Source: Niveibacterium sp. 24ML (GTDB taxonomy: Bacteria > Pseudomonadota > Gammaproteobacteria > Burkholderiales > Rhodocyclaceae). From it: a stretch of 64,000 nucleotides of DNA. Every line of letters starts with the position of its first letter. The stretch's first letter is position 1. Shown here one piece after another: positions 33,636-43,565 of this stretch. The position numbers and the translations under genes are program-made. A model generated the notes under the pieces. It had not been told where the DNA came from, searched no databases, and saw only the letters and a list, made by a program, of their open reading frames with translations. The DNA lies in assembly GCF_026586805.1 (NCBI RefSeq), contig NZ_JAPFHA010000006.1, positions 1 to 64,000 on the forward strand, read 5' to 3'.

Positions 33636-33793
33636 TTCACCACAGAGGCGCAGAGGCGCAGAGAAACGCAGAGACAAACCGGCGTAGGCATTGTGCGACG
33701 GCGAGATCTACCCTCGACGCCGCAACGCCTGAATTAAGGACCCCGCTCAGCCAAGTCCTTTCTCAGCGGCCCTCTGCGCCTCTGCGGTAAAAC
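33636..33793. repeat. Intergenic inverted repeat after purK, same family
   Basis: ACCACAGAGGCGCAGAGG (33639-33656) is matched, with one mismatch, by the reverse complement of 33771-33788. About 110 bp of unrelated sequence lies between the arms. The arm sequence is a variant of that in 32339-32431. It sits exactly in the gap between purK and the next gene and could act as an mRNA end or stability element. Confidence 0.75.
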
Positions 33794-33799
33794 GCAACC

Positions 33800-34795
33800 G
33801 TGATCCACGCCCCCACACCCGAATCACTCACCCGCGCCGCCGCCCTGCTGCGCGCGGGCGAGCTGGTCGCGCTGCCGACCGAGACGGTGTACGGGCTGGG
33901 TGCGGACGCCGCCAATCCGAAGGCGGCGGCGAAGATCTTTGCCGCCAAGGGCCGGCCGGCTGACCATCCGCTGATCGTACACCTCGCCGATGCCGAAGCG
34001 CTGACCGACTGGGCGCGCGAGATTCCGAAGGAAGCAATCGCGCTCGCCCGCGCCTTCTGGCCCGGCCCGCTGACGCTGATCCTGAAGAAGGAAGCGGATG
34101 TGCCGGACGTGGTCACCGGCGGGCAGGACACGGTCGGCCTGCGCGTGCCGGATCACCCTGTCGCGCTCGCGCTGCTGCGCGCCTTCGGCGGTGGCATCGC
34201 GGCCCCCTCGGCCAACCGCTTCGGCCGCATCAGCCCGACCACCGCGCAGCATGTGTTCGATGAACTGGGCGAACGGGTCGCAATGATTCTCGACGGTGGC
34301 GCCTGCAACGTCGGCATCGAGTCGACGATCCTCGATCTCTCAGGCGGCATGCCGACGATCCTGCGCCCCGGCGCGATCGGGCCGGATGCGATTGCGGCCG
34401 TGATCGGCCGCCGCCCGGCGATGCGCGCGCCAGCGGCAGCGCATACCGGCGACGGGCCACGCGTGTCCGGCTCGCTGGCCGCGCACTACGCGCCGCGCAC
34501 GCCGCTGCGCCTGGTCGCCGGCGACGTGCTCGAAACCGAACTCGCCCGCGCCGGGCTCGGCGTGGCAGTCATCGCACGTCGCGCCGCAAGCGCCACGCCG
34601 CACCACACCTGGATTCAGGCACCCGACAGCGCCGCTGGCTTTGCCCACGACCTTTACGCCAACCTGCGCGCACTCGACACGCTCGGTGCCAGCGAGATCC
34701 TCGTCGAAGCGCCGCCCGCCGAAGCCGGCTGGGAAGCGGTGATCGACCGACTCGGCCGCGCCGCGGTCGGCTCCGGCGAAGACGACGAAACCTGA
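33800..34795 (+). CDS. L-threonylcarbamoyladenylate synthase, Sua5 type
   Basis: A 331-residue enzyme making threonylcarbamoyl-AMP for the t6A37 tRNA modification. The YrdC domain (about 1-200) has PTETVYGLGADA, KGRPADHPLIVH and APSANRFGRISPTTAQHV. The C-terminal Sua5 domain (about 225-320) is present, so this is the long Sua5/YwlC form rather than the short E. coli TsaC. The GTG start at 33800 lies directly after the intergenic repeat. Order purE-purK-sua5 is common in Betaproteobacteria. Confidence 0.94.
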   Translation: MIHAPTPESLTRAAALLRAGELVALPTETVYGLGADAANPKAAAKIFAAKGRPADHPLIVHLADAEALTDWAREIPKEAIALARAFWPGPLTLILKKEADVPDVVTGGQDTVGLRVPDHPVALALLRAFGGGIAAPSANRFGRISPTTAQHVFDELGERVAMILDGGACNVGIESTILDLSGGMPTILRPGAIGPDAIAAVIGRRPAMRAPAAAHTGDGPRVSGSLAAHYAPRTPLRLVAGDVLETELARAGLGVAVIARRAASATPHHTWIQAPDSAAGFAHDLYANLRALDTLGASEILVEAPPAEAGWEAVIDRLGRAAVGSGEDDET

Positions 34796-34841
34796 AAGCC
34801 GCATCCGCGCGCTTGAACTTGCGACACATGCCGCGGTCAGG

Positions 34842-37064
34842 ATGAAACCCGCAGCACCTTCGCCTGCCCTGCTCACTCATTTCATGCCACTTCGTATCGC
34901 CCTGATTGCCAGCCTCACCCTCGCCCACGCCACCGCACGGGCCGCCGATTCGCAGGAAGCGGAACGCCCGGCCGCTGAGACACCGGCGCAGAAAATCACC
35001 GTGACTGGCGCGCGTGACGCGAGCGACCCGCTCGCCGACCGCCGGGAATCGCCCACCGCCAAGGTCATCATTGGCCGCGACGAAATCGAAAAGTACGGCG
35101 AGACCACGGTCGGTGAGTTGCTGCGCCGCCTGCCGGGGGTGACCGTCACCGGCGCGCCCGGCACGGCCGGCGAGGTGAAGATGCGCGGCATGGGCGCCGG
35201 CTACACGCAAGTGCTCGTCGATGGCGAACGCATGGGCGGCCGGCGTGGCCGCGGCGCGCCGATCGACATGATCCCGGCCGAGATGATCGAGCGCATCGAG
35301 ATCGTGCGCAGCAGCGTCGCCGAATTCAGCGCGCAAGCGGTGGCCGGCACCATCAACATCGTGCTGCGTGACGATGCCGGCAAGGCGCAGACCCGCGTGC
35401 GGCCAGTGCTCGCTGAAGTGGATGGCCATGTGTCGCCGCAGCTCGGCGTGCAGAACACCGGCCGCGCCGAGGGCTGGTCGTGGATCGTCGCGGCCAATGC
35501 CAACCAGCGCGACCAGATCGCCGACCAGATGCGCAGCAGCCTTGAGTACGACGCGGCCGGGGCGCTCGAATCGCAAACGCGCACGCACCGCGAAGTTACC
35601 CAGCAAACCCGCGACGCCAGCCTTGCGCCGCGGCTGACCTGGCGGCTCGACAAACAGAACCAGCTGAACCTGCAACTATTTGCCACCCACACTGAGAGCG
35701 AGGCCGCCGGCGACGAGAGCACGCAAACCCTGTTCGGGGTGCCGCAAGCGGCACGCGCGCATGAAACAACAAGCCGCGAGCGCGACCTTTGGCGGCTCAA
35801 CGGCGGCTGGCGCCTGCGCCGCGAAGGCGGCGACACACTGAACCTGCGCCTGGGCTTCAACGGCACGCAAGATGAATCCGCAAGCCAGCGGCAGGAATAC
35901 GATGGCGGCGGCGCGGCCACCCGCAGCGTCGACAGTGACAGCCGCACGCGCGAAGCGGGCAGCAGCGCCTCGCTGCGCTGGACCGGCGCCCAAGGCGAAT
36001 CCCACACGCCGGGCACCGGCATCGAATGGACCGATTCGCGACGCAGCGAAGCGCAAAGCACCCGTGAAAACGGCAATCCGGTGAGCGGCGCGGACGGCAG
36101 CACGCAAGCCCAGCGCGAGATCACCGGCGCGCTCTACCTGCAGGATGAGTGGCGCGTGCGCCCGCTCACCACGCTGACCAGCGGCCTGCGCTGGGAGTTG
36201 CTGCACATTCACACGCAAGACAGCAGCGGCGCGCCGCTGCGCAGCGACTTCGACGTGCTCGCGCCCTCGCTGCAGCTGGCCCACAAGATGGGCGAGAGCG
36301 GCGAAACCGTGATGCGCACCGGCCTCGCGCGTACCTTCCGCGCCCCGAGCCTGAGCGAACTGAGCGGGCTGGTCACGCCTTCGCTGGATAACAGCATCAG
36401 CCGCCCCGACCGCGCCGGCAACCCGGCGCTCGACCCCGAGACCGCATGGGGCCTGGAGTGGGCCGTCGAGCGCTACCTCGACAAGACCGGCCTGGTTTCG
36501 GCCAACCTGTTCTACCGCTGGGTCAGCGATCTGATCCGCCGTGAGCTGAGCCAGGGCAGCGACGGGCGCTGGCTATCGAAACCCATCAACGAAGGCAGCG
36601 CCCGCGTGAGCGGCATCGAACTGGAGTGGAAGCTCTCGCTCGCCAATCTGCTGCCGCCCGGCCATGCGCTGCAACTGAACGGCAACTACACCGCCAGCCG
36701 CACGCGCGATTCGAGCGGCGCGAAGATCGACGACCAACCGGGGCAGACCGCGAACATCGGCCTGGAATGGCAGCCAGCCGAATCGCCCTTGAAGCTGGGC
36801 GGCAACCTCAACTGGGCGCCGGCCTACGAGGTGAAGCTTTCGGACGGGCAAACACGCTGGGCCAGCGCGAAGACCACCTTCGATGCTTTTGCCGCCTGGA
36901 CGCTAAACCGCGACGCGCTACTGCGGCTGTCTGCCAACAACCTCACCGGTTGGGGCGGCGAGAGCCGGACACAGGCGAGCGCAAACAACACACCGGTGAG
37001 CGACGAAAGCACCGAAGTCGCCGGCCTGCCGACCTGGCAGCTGGCGCTGGAACTCAAGTTCTGA
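34842..37064 (+). CDS. TonB-dependent outer-membrane receptor
   Basis: A 740-residue receptor for TonB-energised uptake. The signal peptide ends near ARAA, followed by a TonB-box-like QKITVTGAR. The plug domain contains TVGELLRRLPGVTVTG, VLVDGERMGGRRG and IERIEIVRSSVAEFSAQAVAGTINIVLR. A 22-strand-type barrel follows, ending in aromatic WQLALELKF. The substrate (siderophore, cobalamin or other) cannot be read; no transport or regulatory genes adjoin. ATG 34842 has a weak AGG site; ATG 34884 would give a shorter signal peptide. It converges on the pirin gene, 18 bp away. Confidence 0.92.
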   Translation: MKPAAPSPALLTHFMPLRIALIASLTLAHATARAADSQEAERPAAETPAQKITVTGARDASDPLADRRESPTAKVIIGRDEIEKYGETTVGELLRRLPGVTVTGAPGTAGEVKMRGMGAGYTQVLVDGERMGGRRGRGAPIDMIPAEMIERIEIVRSSVAEFSAQAVAGTINIVLRDDAGKAQTRVRPVLAEVDGHVSPQLGVQNTGRAEGWSWIVAANANQRDQIADQMRSSLEYDAAGALESQTRTHREVTQQTRDASLAPRLTWRLDKQNQLNLQLFATHTESEAAGDESTQTLFGVPQAARAHETTSRERDLWRLNGGWRLRREGGDTLNLRLGFNGTQDESASQRQEYDGGGAATRSVDSDSRTREAGSSASLRWTGAQGESHTPGTGIEWTDSRRSEAQSTRENGNPVSGADGSTQAQREITGALYLQDEWRVRPLTTLTSGLRWELLHIHTQDSSGAPLRSDFDVLAPSLQLAHKMGESGETVMRTGLARTFRAPSLSELSGLVTPSLDNSISRPDRAGNPALDPETAWGLEWAVERYLDKTGLVSANLFYRWVSDLIRRELSQGSDGRWLSKPINEGSARVSGIELEWKLSLANLLPPGHALQLNGNYTASRTRDSSGAKIDDQPGQTANIGLEWQPAESPLKLGGNLNWAPAYEVKLSDGQTRWASAKTTFDAFAAWTLNRDALLRLSANNLTGWGGESRTQASANNTPVSDESTEVAGLPTWQLALELKF

Positions 37065-37082
37065 TCCAGCGCCGACGGACGT

Positions 37083-37979
37083 TCAGCCGGGCAGACTGCC
37101 TGCCATGGCCTCAAAGCGACCGTCGCGGAATTCCTGCAAGGTCGCCTCGATCTCTTCGCGGGTGTTCATCACGAAGGGGCCGTACTGCACGATCGGCTCG
37201 CCCAGCGGCTTGCCGGCCACGATGATCAGGCGCGCATCCTTGCAGGCCTGCACGGCGATGCCGTCGGCTGCCGCGTCGTTGGCCAGGATCGCCATGCGGC
37301 GCTCGCCCACGCCTTCCTGATCGCCGCCAATCGCCACTTCGCCGCGATAGACGTAGATGAAGGCGTTGTGGCCCGGCGGTATCGCCTGCTCGAAGCGGCT
37401 GCCCGCCGGCAGATGCACGTCGAGGTAGAGTGGCTCGGTATCCGGCCGTTGCATCGCGCCGGCGTGGCCATGGCTTTCGCCTGCGATCACCCGCACCGTG
37501 ACGCCCGCATCAGTCACGAAACTCGGCACACCGGCCGATGGAATGTCGCGGTACCAGGGGTCGGCCATCTTGGTCGCACCCGGCAGGTTGAGCCAGAGCT
37601 GGAAGCCTTCCATGCGGCCCTCGGTCTGCTCCGGCATTTCGGAGTGGATCACGCCGCGCGCCGCGCTCATCCACTGCACGCCGCCATCTTCGATGAGGCC
37701 CTCGTGGCCGGCGCTGTCGCGGTGGCGCATGCGGCCGGTGAGCATGTAGGTGATGGTCTCGAAACCACGGTGTGGATGCGGCGGGAAGCCGGCGATGTAG
37801 TCGGACGCCGACTCGCTGCCGAAGGCATCGAGCATCAGGAAGGGGTCGAGCCGGCGCTGCAGCGGCTGCGTCAGCACGCGGGTCAGCTTCACGCCGGCCC
37901 CATCGGAGGTCGGCACGCCGGCAACGAGGCGTTCGACCTTGCGGGAGCGGATCAGGGTGACGGTTTCAGGCGCGTTCAT
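37083..37979 (-). CDS. Pirin family protein
   Basis: A 298-residue bicupin. The N-terminal cupin has the metal-binding pattern PHPHRGFETITYML and, further on, ARGVIHSEMPE. RLDPFLMLDAFGSE just before the cupin and the C-terminal PLGEPIVQYGPFVMNTREEIEATLQEFRDGRF are diagnostic of pirins. Bacterial members such as E. coli YhhW are quercetinase-like dioxygenases or regulators; the role here is not established. I chose the Met opening MNAPETVTL, following a GGAAAGGA ribosome site. It lies downstream of azoR on the same strand with a 60-bp gap, so they probably share a transcript. Confidence 0.93.
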   Translation of the reverse strand: MNAPETVTLIRSRKVERLVAGVPTSDGAGVKLTRVLTQPLQRRLDPFLMLDAFGSESASDYIAGFPPHPHRGFETITYMLTGRMRHRDSAGHEGLIEDGGVQWMSAARGVIHSEMPEQTEGRMEGFQLWLNLPGATKMADPWYRDIPSAGVPSFVTDAGVTVRVIAGESHGHAGAMQRPDTEPLYLDVHLPAGSRFEQAIPPGHNAFIYVYRGEVAIGGDQEGVGERRMAILANDAAADGIAVQACKDARLIIVAGKPLGEPIVQYGPFVMNTREEIEATLQEFRDGRFEAMAGSLPG

Positions 37980-38039
37980 GGTGCTTCCTTTCCTGGTTAC
38001 AGCGGGCCGCATGGCGCGGCCTTTCCGGCTATGTCTGGA

Positions 38040-38636
38040 TCAGACCAGTGCTTCGATTTCGCGTTCTGCGTCGGCAAAGGCCTTGGCGGCGGCATCCGCC
38101 CCCATCGCGAGGCCTTCGGCGAACACCGGCCGTACGTCAGTCATGCCGAGGAAGCCGAGCACCGTGCGCAGGTAGGGCAGCAGCGTGTCGGTCGGCGTGT
38201 CACGGTAGATGCCGCCGCGGGTCAGTGCAAGGTAGACCGTCTTGCCTTTGACCAGGCCTTCCGGTCCGTTGGCGGTGTAGCGGAAGGTCACGCCGGCGCG
38301 GGCGATGGCGTCGATCCAGTGCTTGGCTTGCGCCGGGATGCCCAGGTTGTACATCGGCACGCCCAGCACCAGCACGTCGGCGGCCTGCAGTTCGGCAACC
38401 AGGGCGTCGCTCGCGGCGACGATCTCGTTTTGCGCCGCAGAGCGAGCGTCGGCCGGCGTGAACAGCGCGCCGAGGGTCGTTTCGTCGATCGCCGGCAGCG
38501 GGTTCACCGCGAGATCGCGTACCGTCACCGTGGCATCGGGGTGCTTGGCGAGCAGGCTTTCGGTAATGCGATTGGCCAGGCGGGTGGATTCCGATGCGTT
38601 GCGCTTGGCGCTGGTATTGATCTGCAGGATGTTCAT
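38040..38636 (-). CDS. azoR: FMN-dependent NADH-azoreductase
   Basis: A 198-residue flavodoxin-fold quinone/azo reductase. [22 protein letters not shown] binds the FMN phosphate. The characteristic substrate and flavin region is [32 protein letters not shown], followed by [16 protein letters not shown]. Such enzymes reduce quinones by two electrons and protect against thiol and electrophile stress; azo dyes are incidental substrates. It is divergent from a LysR regulator (158 bp apart) that probably controls it, and is co-oriented with the pirin gene. Confidence 0.94.
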   Translation of the reverse strand: MNILQINTSAKRNASESTRLANRITESLLAKHPDATVTVRDLAVNPLPAIDETTLGALFTPADARSAAQNEIVAASDALVAELQAADVLVLGVPMYNLGIPAQAKHWIDAIARAGVTFRYTANGPEGLVKGKTVYLALTRGGIYRDTPTDTLLPYLRTVLGFLGMTDVRPVFAEGLAMGADAAAKAFADAEREIEALV

Positions 38637-38794
38637 TTGGATCTCCGTTTGCTTGGGCGCCGAGCCGGGGGGCTGCAAGCGCTGAGGTGTGGAGGCACTG
38701 TATTGCGGATCAATTTGCACCAGAAGCCCGACAAAAGCACAACATCGTTCCATCAATGAGACAATGAACCGAAGCTTTTGAATTGGACTCCCGC

Positions 38795-39697
38795 ATGCAA
38801 GCAGACGCCAATGACCTGCTGCTCTTCGCCCGCGTAGCGGAATGCGGCAGCTTCAGCCGTGCGGCCGAGCGCGTTGGGCTGCCCAAGTCCACCGTTTCGC
38901 GCCGCATCGCGGCACTTGAAACCCTGCTGGGCGAGCGGGTGCTGACGCGCACCACGCGCCGCCTGACGCTGACCGACTTCGGCCAGAGCCTGCTCGAACA
39001 TGCGCGCCGGCTCGCTGAGGAAGTGGATGCCGCGTCAGCGCTGGCGCAACACCGGCAAAGCGAGCCGAGCGGGCGGCTGCGGGTGTCGATGCCAGCCGAC
39101 CTGGCAACCATGCTGCTGGGTGAGGTGCTACTTGCGTTTTCGACACGCTACCGCAGCGTGCGGCTGGATCTGGATCTGTCGCCACGGCGGGTGGACCTGA
39201 TTGGCGAAAACTTCGACCTGGCGATCCGCGTCGGCAACTTGCCGGACGATGCCACGCTGGTTGCCCGCCGCCTGTTTGATGTGCGCGCGGGCTTGTACGC
39301 ATCGCCCGCTTACCTCGCGCAACACCCGGCACCGGCAACCCCGGCCGCGCTGGCCGACCACGAAACGCTGCAACTGCTGCAGCAAAACGGAGACCCAGCG
39401 CCCTGGCGTCTGCAGAACGGACAAGCCGTTTGGGAAGGCACGCCGCCGGGCCGGATCGGCACGAATTCGGTCAGTGCGCTGATCGGCTTTGCCGTGCGCG
39501 GCGCAGGCATTGCACTGGTGTCGCAGCAGTTCGTCGCGCCCATGCTGGCCCGCGGTGAATTGGTCCGCGTGCTGCCGGACTGGGCCGCCCAAGCCATCAC
39601 CGCCTGGGCCGTGATGCCCAGCCGCCGGTTGGTGCCGGCCAAGACGCGCGCCTTTCTGCAGATGATTACCGATCACCTGGAATCGGCCGCGCCATGA
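38795..39697 (+). CDS. LysR family transcriptional regulator
   Basis: A 300-residue regulator. The winged-HTH (about 1-62) contains [53 protein letters not shown]. The periplasmic-binding-like effector domain follows ([21 protein letters not shown] onward). It belongs to the CrgA/AaeR-like subgroup. ATG 38795 is preferred; TTG 38783 is an in-frame alternative. It is divergent from azoR, the usual arrangement for a LysR controlling its neighbour, probably in response to quinones or other electrophiles. That is inference. Confidence 0.93.
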   Translation: MQADANDLLLFARVAECGSFSRAAERVGLPKSTVSRRIAALETLLGERVLTRTTRRLTLTDFGQSLLEHARRLAEEVDAASALAQHRQSEPSGRLRVSMPADLATMLLGEVLLAFSTRYRSVRLDLDLSPRRVDLIGENFDLAIRVGNLPDDATLVARRLFDVRAGLYASPAYLAQHPAPATPAALADHETLQLLQQNGDPAPWRLQNGQAVWEGTPPGRIGTNSVSALIGFAVRGAGIALVSQQFVAPMLARGELVRVLPDWAAQAITAWAVMPSRRLVPAKTRAFLQMITDHLESAAP

Positions 39698-39722
39698 AAA
39701 ACGCCCCGTCGAAACGGGGCGT
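39696..39722 (-). terminator. Intrinsic terminator of the GH13 gene
   Basis: A perfect 9-bp stem ACGCCCCGT/ACGGGGCGT (39701-39709 with 39714-39722, loop CGAA). On the minus strand it runs into TTTTT (39700-39696), so it best serves the leftward amylase gene. It overlaps the last codon of the LysR gene; rightward it has only TTC after the stem and may work weakly. Confidence 0.8.
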
Positions 39723-39759
39723 TCAGGCTAGCCTTGTGCCCGCCGTGGCGGGCAGTCGC

Positions 39760-41460
39760 TTACTTGACGGCCTTGAGGATCAGCACTTCCTGGGTCGGCA
39801 TGTGCAGTTGCAGCACCGGCGCCTCGCCCTTCTTCACCGTTTTCGGCTGCACGTTGAGCTTGCCGTTGGCCGGGAATACCGGCTGCCATTGCTCGGCCTT
39901 GAAGCCGGCCGGCAGATCAATCACGCCTTCGCGGTAGGCGTAGTTGAGCAGCACTAGCATGCGGGTGCCTTCGTGCTCGCGCTCGAAGGCAAAGATCTGC
40001 GCATCCTCGGCCGAAATCGGCTTCATCGTGCCCACCGACAAGGCATGCTCAGTATTGCGCAGATGAATCAGGTTGCGATACCAGTTCAGCAGTGAATCCG
40101 GGTTCTTGTCTTCGGCGGCGACGTTGTTGGTCTTCCAGTTCTGCACCACCGGGCGGAAGGTGGAGTCCGAATCAGTGAAGCCGCCGTGCGGCTTGCTGCC
40201 GTCCCACGCCATCGGGCCACGGATCTTCTGGTCGTCGTGGTAGCTCTCTTCCGACAAACCCAGACCGATCTCCTCACCGTAGTAGATGAAGGGGATGCCG
40301 GGCAGCGTCAGCAGCGTTGCGGCCGCCATCTTGTAGGTCTTGACGTCGCCGTTGAACTGGCGCCACGGGCGCGCGCCGGCGAACCAGTCGTGGTTCGACA
40401 GGATCGTGCCCATGCGCTCGACCGGGAAGGTCTTGAGCGTGTAGAGCAGATCGGGCATCACGCGACCCATCTTCACGCTGTGCACGATGTGCTTTTGCAG
40501 GCCAAACGCGAATGCGCTGCCGCAGGAGCCGTTCTCGGCAAACGGCACCGGATCACTCGGGGCTTCGCACACCATGTGGCGTTTGCCGTACTGATCAAGC
40601 AGCTTGCGCACCTGCCCCATCAGCACATGGTTTTCCGGCTGGTTGTCCCACGCGATCGAGCCGTTCTCGTACAGCACGCCCACCGCATCAAAGCGGAAGC
40701 CATCGACGCCGCGGTTGAGCCAGAAGCGCAGGTTGTTCATGTGGAACTCAACCGCCTGCGGGTTGCGCAGGTTGAAATCCGGCATGCTGGTGTCGAAAGC
40801 GGCGTAGTACCAGGAATCGCCCTGCTCGCGCCACGGATCGCCCGAGAAAGTGGTCCAGCCCTCGGGGTGCGGCTTGGCCCAGATGTACATGTCGCGATAG
40901 GGCGAGTTGGGCTTCATCGAAGCCTCGAACATCTTGTGGTCGGATGAACTGTGGTTCATCACATAGTCGACGATGATGCCGATGCCACGCTTGTGCGCTT
41001 CGGCGATCAGGCGATCGAAGTCTTCCAGCGTGCCGTAATCTGGCTCGATTTCGCGGTAGTTCTCGACCGCGTAGCCGTGATCGCGGTCGCTGCTGCGGAA
41101 CACCGGCATCAGCCACAAGCCGGTAATGCCCAGCGACTTGAGGTAGTCGAGGCGCGAGATCAAACCGTTGATGTCGCCAATGCCATCGCCATTGCTGTCC
41201 TGGTACGCTCGCACTAGGATTTCCTGGAACACCGCGTTGCGATGCCAGTCGGCCGGCAAACCGCTATCAACCGGCTCAAACGGCACCGGGCCGACATCGG
41301 TCAGCCCCGGCACGGTTGCCGGCACCGCCACCGCGCCTGCCGCAAACGCCACTGCCCCGGCTTGTGTGATCGATGCTGGCTGCACGGCGTCCGCCGCAAA
41401 TGCGGTGCTGCCAAAAGCCAGACACGCAGCGAGTACGCGATGCTTGAGTTCAAATCTCAT
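39760..41460 (-). CDS. Secreted GH13 alpha-amylase-family enzyme
   Basis: A 566-residue exported glycoside hydrolase acting on alpha-glucans or maltosides. The signal peptide (1-22, FAADA) is followed by an Ala/Val-rich segment. The (beta/alpha)8 barrel has all four GH13 regions: DYVMNH (165-170), GFRFDAVG with nucleophile Asp258, MVCEAP with acid/base Glu299, and LSNHDW with Asp358. YQDSNGDGIGDINGL resembles the calcium loop of maltogenic and trehalose-synthase-like members. A beta-sandwich domain forms the C-terminal 90 residues. Exact specificity is uncertain. No maltose or glycogen genes adjoin; an AAATCACT sequence (41479-41486) precedes it. Confidence 0.92.
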   Translation of the reverse strand: MRFELKHRVLAACLAFGSTAFAADAVQPASITQAGAVAFAAGAVAVPATVPGLTDVGPVPFEPVDSGLPADWHRNAVFQEILVRAYQDSNGDGIGDINGLISRLDYLKSLGITGLWLMPVFRSSDRDHGYAVENYREIEPDYGTLEDFDRLIAEAHKRGIGIIVDYVMNHSSSDHKMFEASMKPNSPYRDMYIWAKPHPEGWTTFSGDPWREQGDSWYYAAFDTSMPDFNLRNPQAVEFHMNNLRFWLNRGVDGFRFDAVGVLYENGSIAWDNQPENHVLMGQVRKLLDQYGKRHMVCEAPSDPVPFAENGSCGSAFAFGLQKHIVHSVKMGRVMPDLLYTLKTFPVERMGTILSNHDWFAGARPWRQFNGDVKTYKMAAATLLTLPGIPFIYYGEEIGLGLSEESYHDDQKIRGPMAWDGSKPHGGFTDSDSTFRPVVQNWKTNNVAAEDKNPDSLLNWYRNLIHLRNTEHALSVGTMKPISAEDAQIFAFEREHEGTRMLVLLNYAYREGVIDLPAGFKAEQWQPVFPANGKLNVQPKTVKKGEAPVLQLHMPTQEVLILKAVK

Positions 41461-41640
41461 CTGTGATCACCCTCATAAAAATCACTTTGGTGGCCATAAG
41501 GCCCAATTGGGGATTCTAGGTTCCCTTCACCTGCGGGACTCGACCGTTTTTGCTGTTTGCGCCAATCCGAAGGCGCTTTGAGCAAAAGGGCGGGTCGGGC
41601 AGAATGGCGCGCTCTGCACGCGCGCCCCACTGGTTTGAAG

Positions 41641-42801
41641 ATGGATCTGGATGTCCTGATTGTCGGCGCCGGCCTTGCCGGCGGAAGCCTGGCCTGCGCA
41701 CTGGCCGCCAGCCCGCTCAGGATCGGGGTGCTCGACGCTCGCCCGCCTCGCCGCGCCGAGGGCTGGGATGCCCGTGTCTACGCCGTGAGCCCGGCGAATG
41801 TGGCGTTTCTGGAGCAGATTCGCGCATGGCCGCATCTGGATCATGGCCGCATCAATCGCGTTGAAGCCATGCAGGTGTTCGGTGATCGCGGCGGCGAAAC
41901 CCGGTTTTCCGCTTACGACGCGGGGCTTGATGCGCTGGCGTGGATCCTCGAAGCCTCTCCGCTGGCGCTGGAGCTTTGGGAAACCTTGCGCCGGCAGCCC
42001 AACATCACGGTCTTGTGCCCTGCCCGGCCCAGCGCCCTGAGCATCGATGCCGATGCAGCCACCCTCCGTCTTGAGGATGGCCGCAGCATCCGGGCCCGCC
42101 TGCTGGTGGCCGCCGATGGAGCCGATTCCTGGGTGCGCACCGCCGCCAATCTGGCGGTACGCACCACGGCCTACGACGAGCTCGGTGTGGTTGCTAATTT
42201 CCAGTGCGAGAAGCCGCATCGCGACACCGCGTTTCAGTGGTTTCGCGACGACGGCATCCTGGCCTGGCTCCCTCTGCCCGAGAACCGAATCTCGATCGTG
42301 TGGTCCACCCCAACGTCGCACGCCGAAAGCTTGCTCGAAATGCCGCCCGAAGCCTTCGTCGCGCGCGTGGCAGGGGCCGGCGAAAGCCGGCTGGGCGCGA
42401 TGACCCTGCTGACGCCGCCGGCGGGGTTCCCGCTCAGGCTGATGCAGGTTCCGCAAGTGGTGGCACCGCGCGTGGCCTTGATCGGCGATGCCGCGCACGC
42501 GATCCACCCGCTGTCGGGACATGGCATCAACCTGGGTTTCCAGGACGCACGCGTGCTGGCCGAACAGCTCTGCGAGTTGCCGGCTCACCGCGATTGCGGC
42601 GATCTGGCAGTGCTGCGACGCTATGCCCGCGCGCGCAACGAAGAAGTACGGCTGATGCAAGGCGTGACGCACGCGCTCAACCGGCTCTTCCGCCCGCGCA
42701 ACCCCATCCTTGCGGCCTTGCGCAATCAAGGCATGCATTTGACCAACCGCCTTCCGGTGGTACGTAGCGCAATGGTGCGCTACGCCGCCGGCCTGATCTG
42801 A
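41641..42801 (+). CDS. UbiH/UbiF/COQ6-family FAD monooxygenase
   Basis: A 386-residue flavoprotein hydroxylase of ubiquinone ring biosynthesis. The FAD dinucleotide-binding loop is DVLIVGAGLAGGSLACAL. The middle motif VAADGADSWVR and the C-terminal GDAAHAIHPLSGHGINLGFQDARVLAEQL define the UbiH family. Which ring position it hydroxylates cannot be decided here. ATG 41641 begins at the conserved N-terminus. It lies 17 bp upstream of dsbC, probably one operon; this pairing is familiar in Rhodocyclales. CAGAAT at 41598 may be its -10. Confidence 0.92.
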   Translation: MDLDVLIVGAGLAGGSLACALAASPLRIGVLDARPPRRAEGWDARVYAVSPANVAFLEQIRAWPHLDHGRINRVEAMQVFGDRGGETRFSAYDAGLDALAWILEASPLALELWETLRRQPNITVLCPARPSALSIDADAATLRLEDGRSIRARLLVAADGADSWVRTAANLAVRTTAYDELGVVANFQCEKPHRDTAFQWFRDDGILAWLPLPENRISIVWSTPTSHAESLLEMPPEAFVARVAGAGESRLGAMTLLTPPAGFPLRLMQVPQVVAPRVALIGDAAHAIHPLSGHGINLGFQDARVLAEQLCELPAHRDCGDLAVLRRYARARNEEVRLMQGVTHALNRLFRPRNPILAALRNQGMHLTNRLPVVRSAMVRYAAGLI

Positions 42802-42818
42802 TCCACTGGAGTTTCTTG

Positions 42819-43553
42819 ATGAAGCATCACCTCGCCGCGGCTGCACTGGCCCTCACCTTCGGCACGTCGGCCATGGCTGGCGAAGCGGAGATCCGCAAAT
42901 CCATTGTCGAATTCGTCGGGCAAGACGCGATTCAATCGGTGACGAAGACCAGTTACGGCGGCCTGTATGAAGTCGTGCTCGACAGTGGCGAACTGGTCTA
43001 CACCGACGACAAGGGAAGCTACCTGATCGACGGACAGCTGATCGACCTGAAGCGCAAAACCAACGTTACCCGCGACCGCCTGAACGTGATCAACCGGGTC
43101 AACATCAAGGATCTGCCGCTCGATCAGGCGATCAAGACCGTACGCGGCAACGGCAAGCGCACGCTGATTACCTTTGAAGACCCGAACTGCGGCTACTGCA
43201 AGCGCTTCGTCGCGGAAACCGCGCAGCTCAAGGATGTGACGATCTACACCTTCCTCTACCCGATCCTGTCGCCGGACTCGCTGGAGAAATCCAAGGACAT
43301 CTGGTGCAGCAAGGACCGCGTTGCCGCCTGGCAGGGCTGGATGGTCGATGGCAAAGCTGCCAAGAGCGAAGACTGTGCCGACCCGATTGCGAAGAACGTT
43401 GAGCTAGGCCGCAAGCTGCGCATCAACGGCACCCCCACCCTCTTTCTCGCCGACGGCAGCCGCATTGGTGGCTACAAGCCGCGCGCCGAGCTGGACGAAG
43501 CCATTAATCAGGCCGAGAAAGAGAAAACCAAAGCCAAACCGGCCACCAAGTAA
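42819..43553 (+). CDS. dsbC: Periplasmic disulfide isomerase DsbC-like
   Basis: A 244-residue exported protein with a signal peptide ending AMAG. The N-terminal dimerisation domain (about 22-85) reads IRKSIVEFVGQDAIQSVTKTSYGGLYEVVLDSGE. The thioredoxin domain has the active site Cys124-Gly-Tyr-Cys127 (FEDPNCGYCKRF), the usual DsbC dipeptide, and the cis-Pro TPTLFLADG. Additional Cys (IWCSK, SEDCAD) match the second structural disulfide of DsbC. The C-terminal tail is Lys-rich. It shuffles wrong disulfides in the periplasm. Confidence 0.94.
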   Translation: MKHHLAAAALALTFGTSAMAGEAEIRKSIVEFVGQDAIQSVTKTSYGGLYEVVLDSGELVYTDDKGSYLIDGQLIDLKRKTNVTRDRLNVINRVNIKDLPLDQAIKTVRGNGKRTLITFEDPNCGYCKRFVAETAQLKDVTIYTFLYPILSPDSLEKSKDIWCSKDRVAAWQGWMVDGKAAKSEDCADPIAKNVELGRKLRINGTPTLFLADGSRIGGYKPRAELDEAINQAEKEKTKAKPATK

Positions 43554-43565
43554 GTCAGGAGAGGC

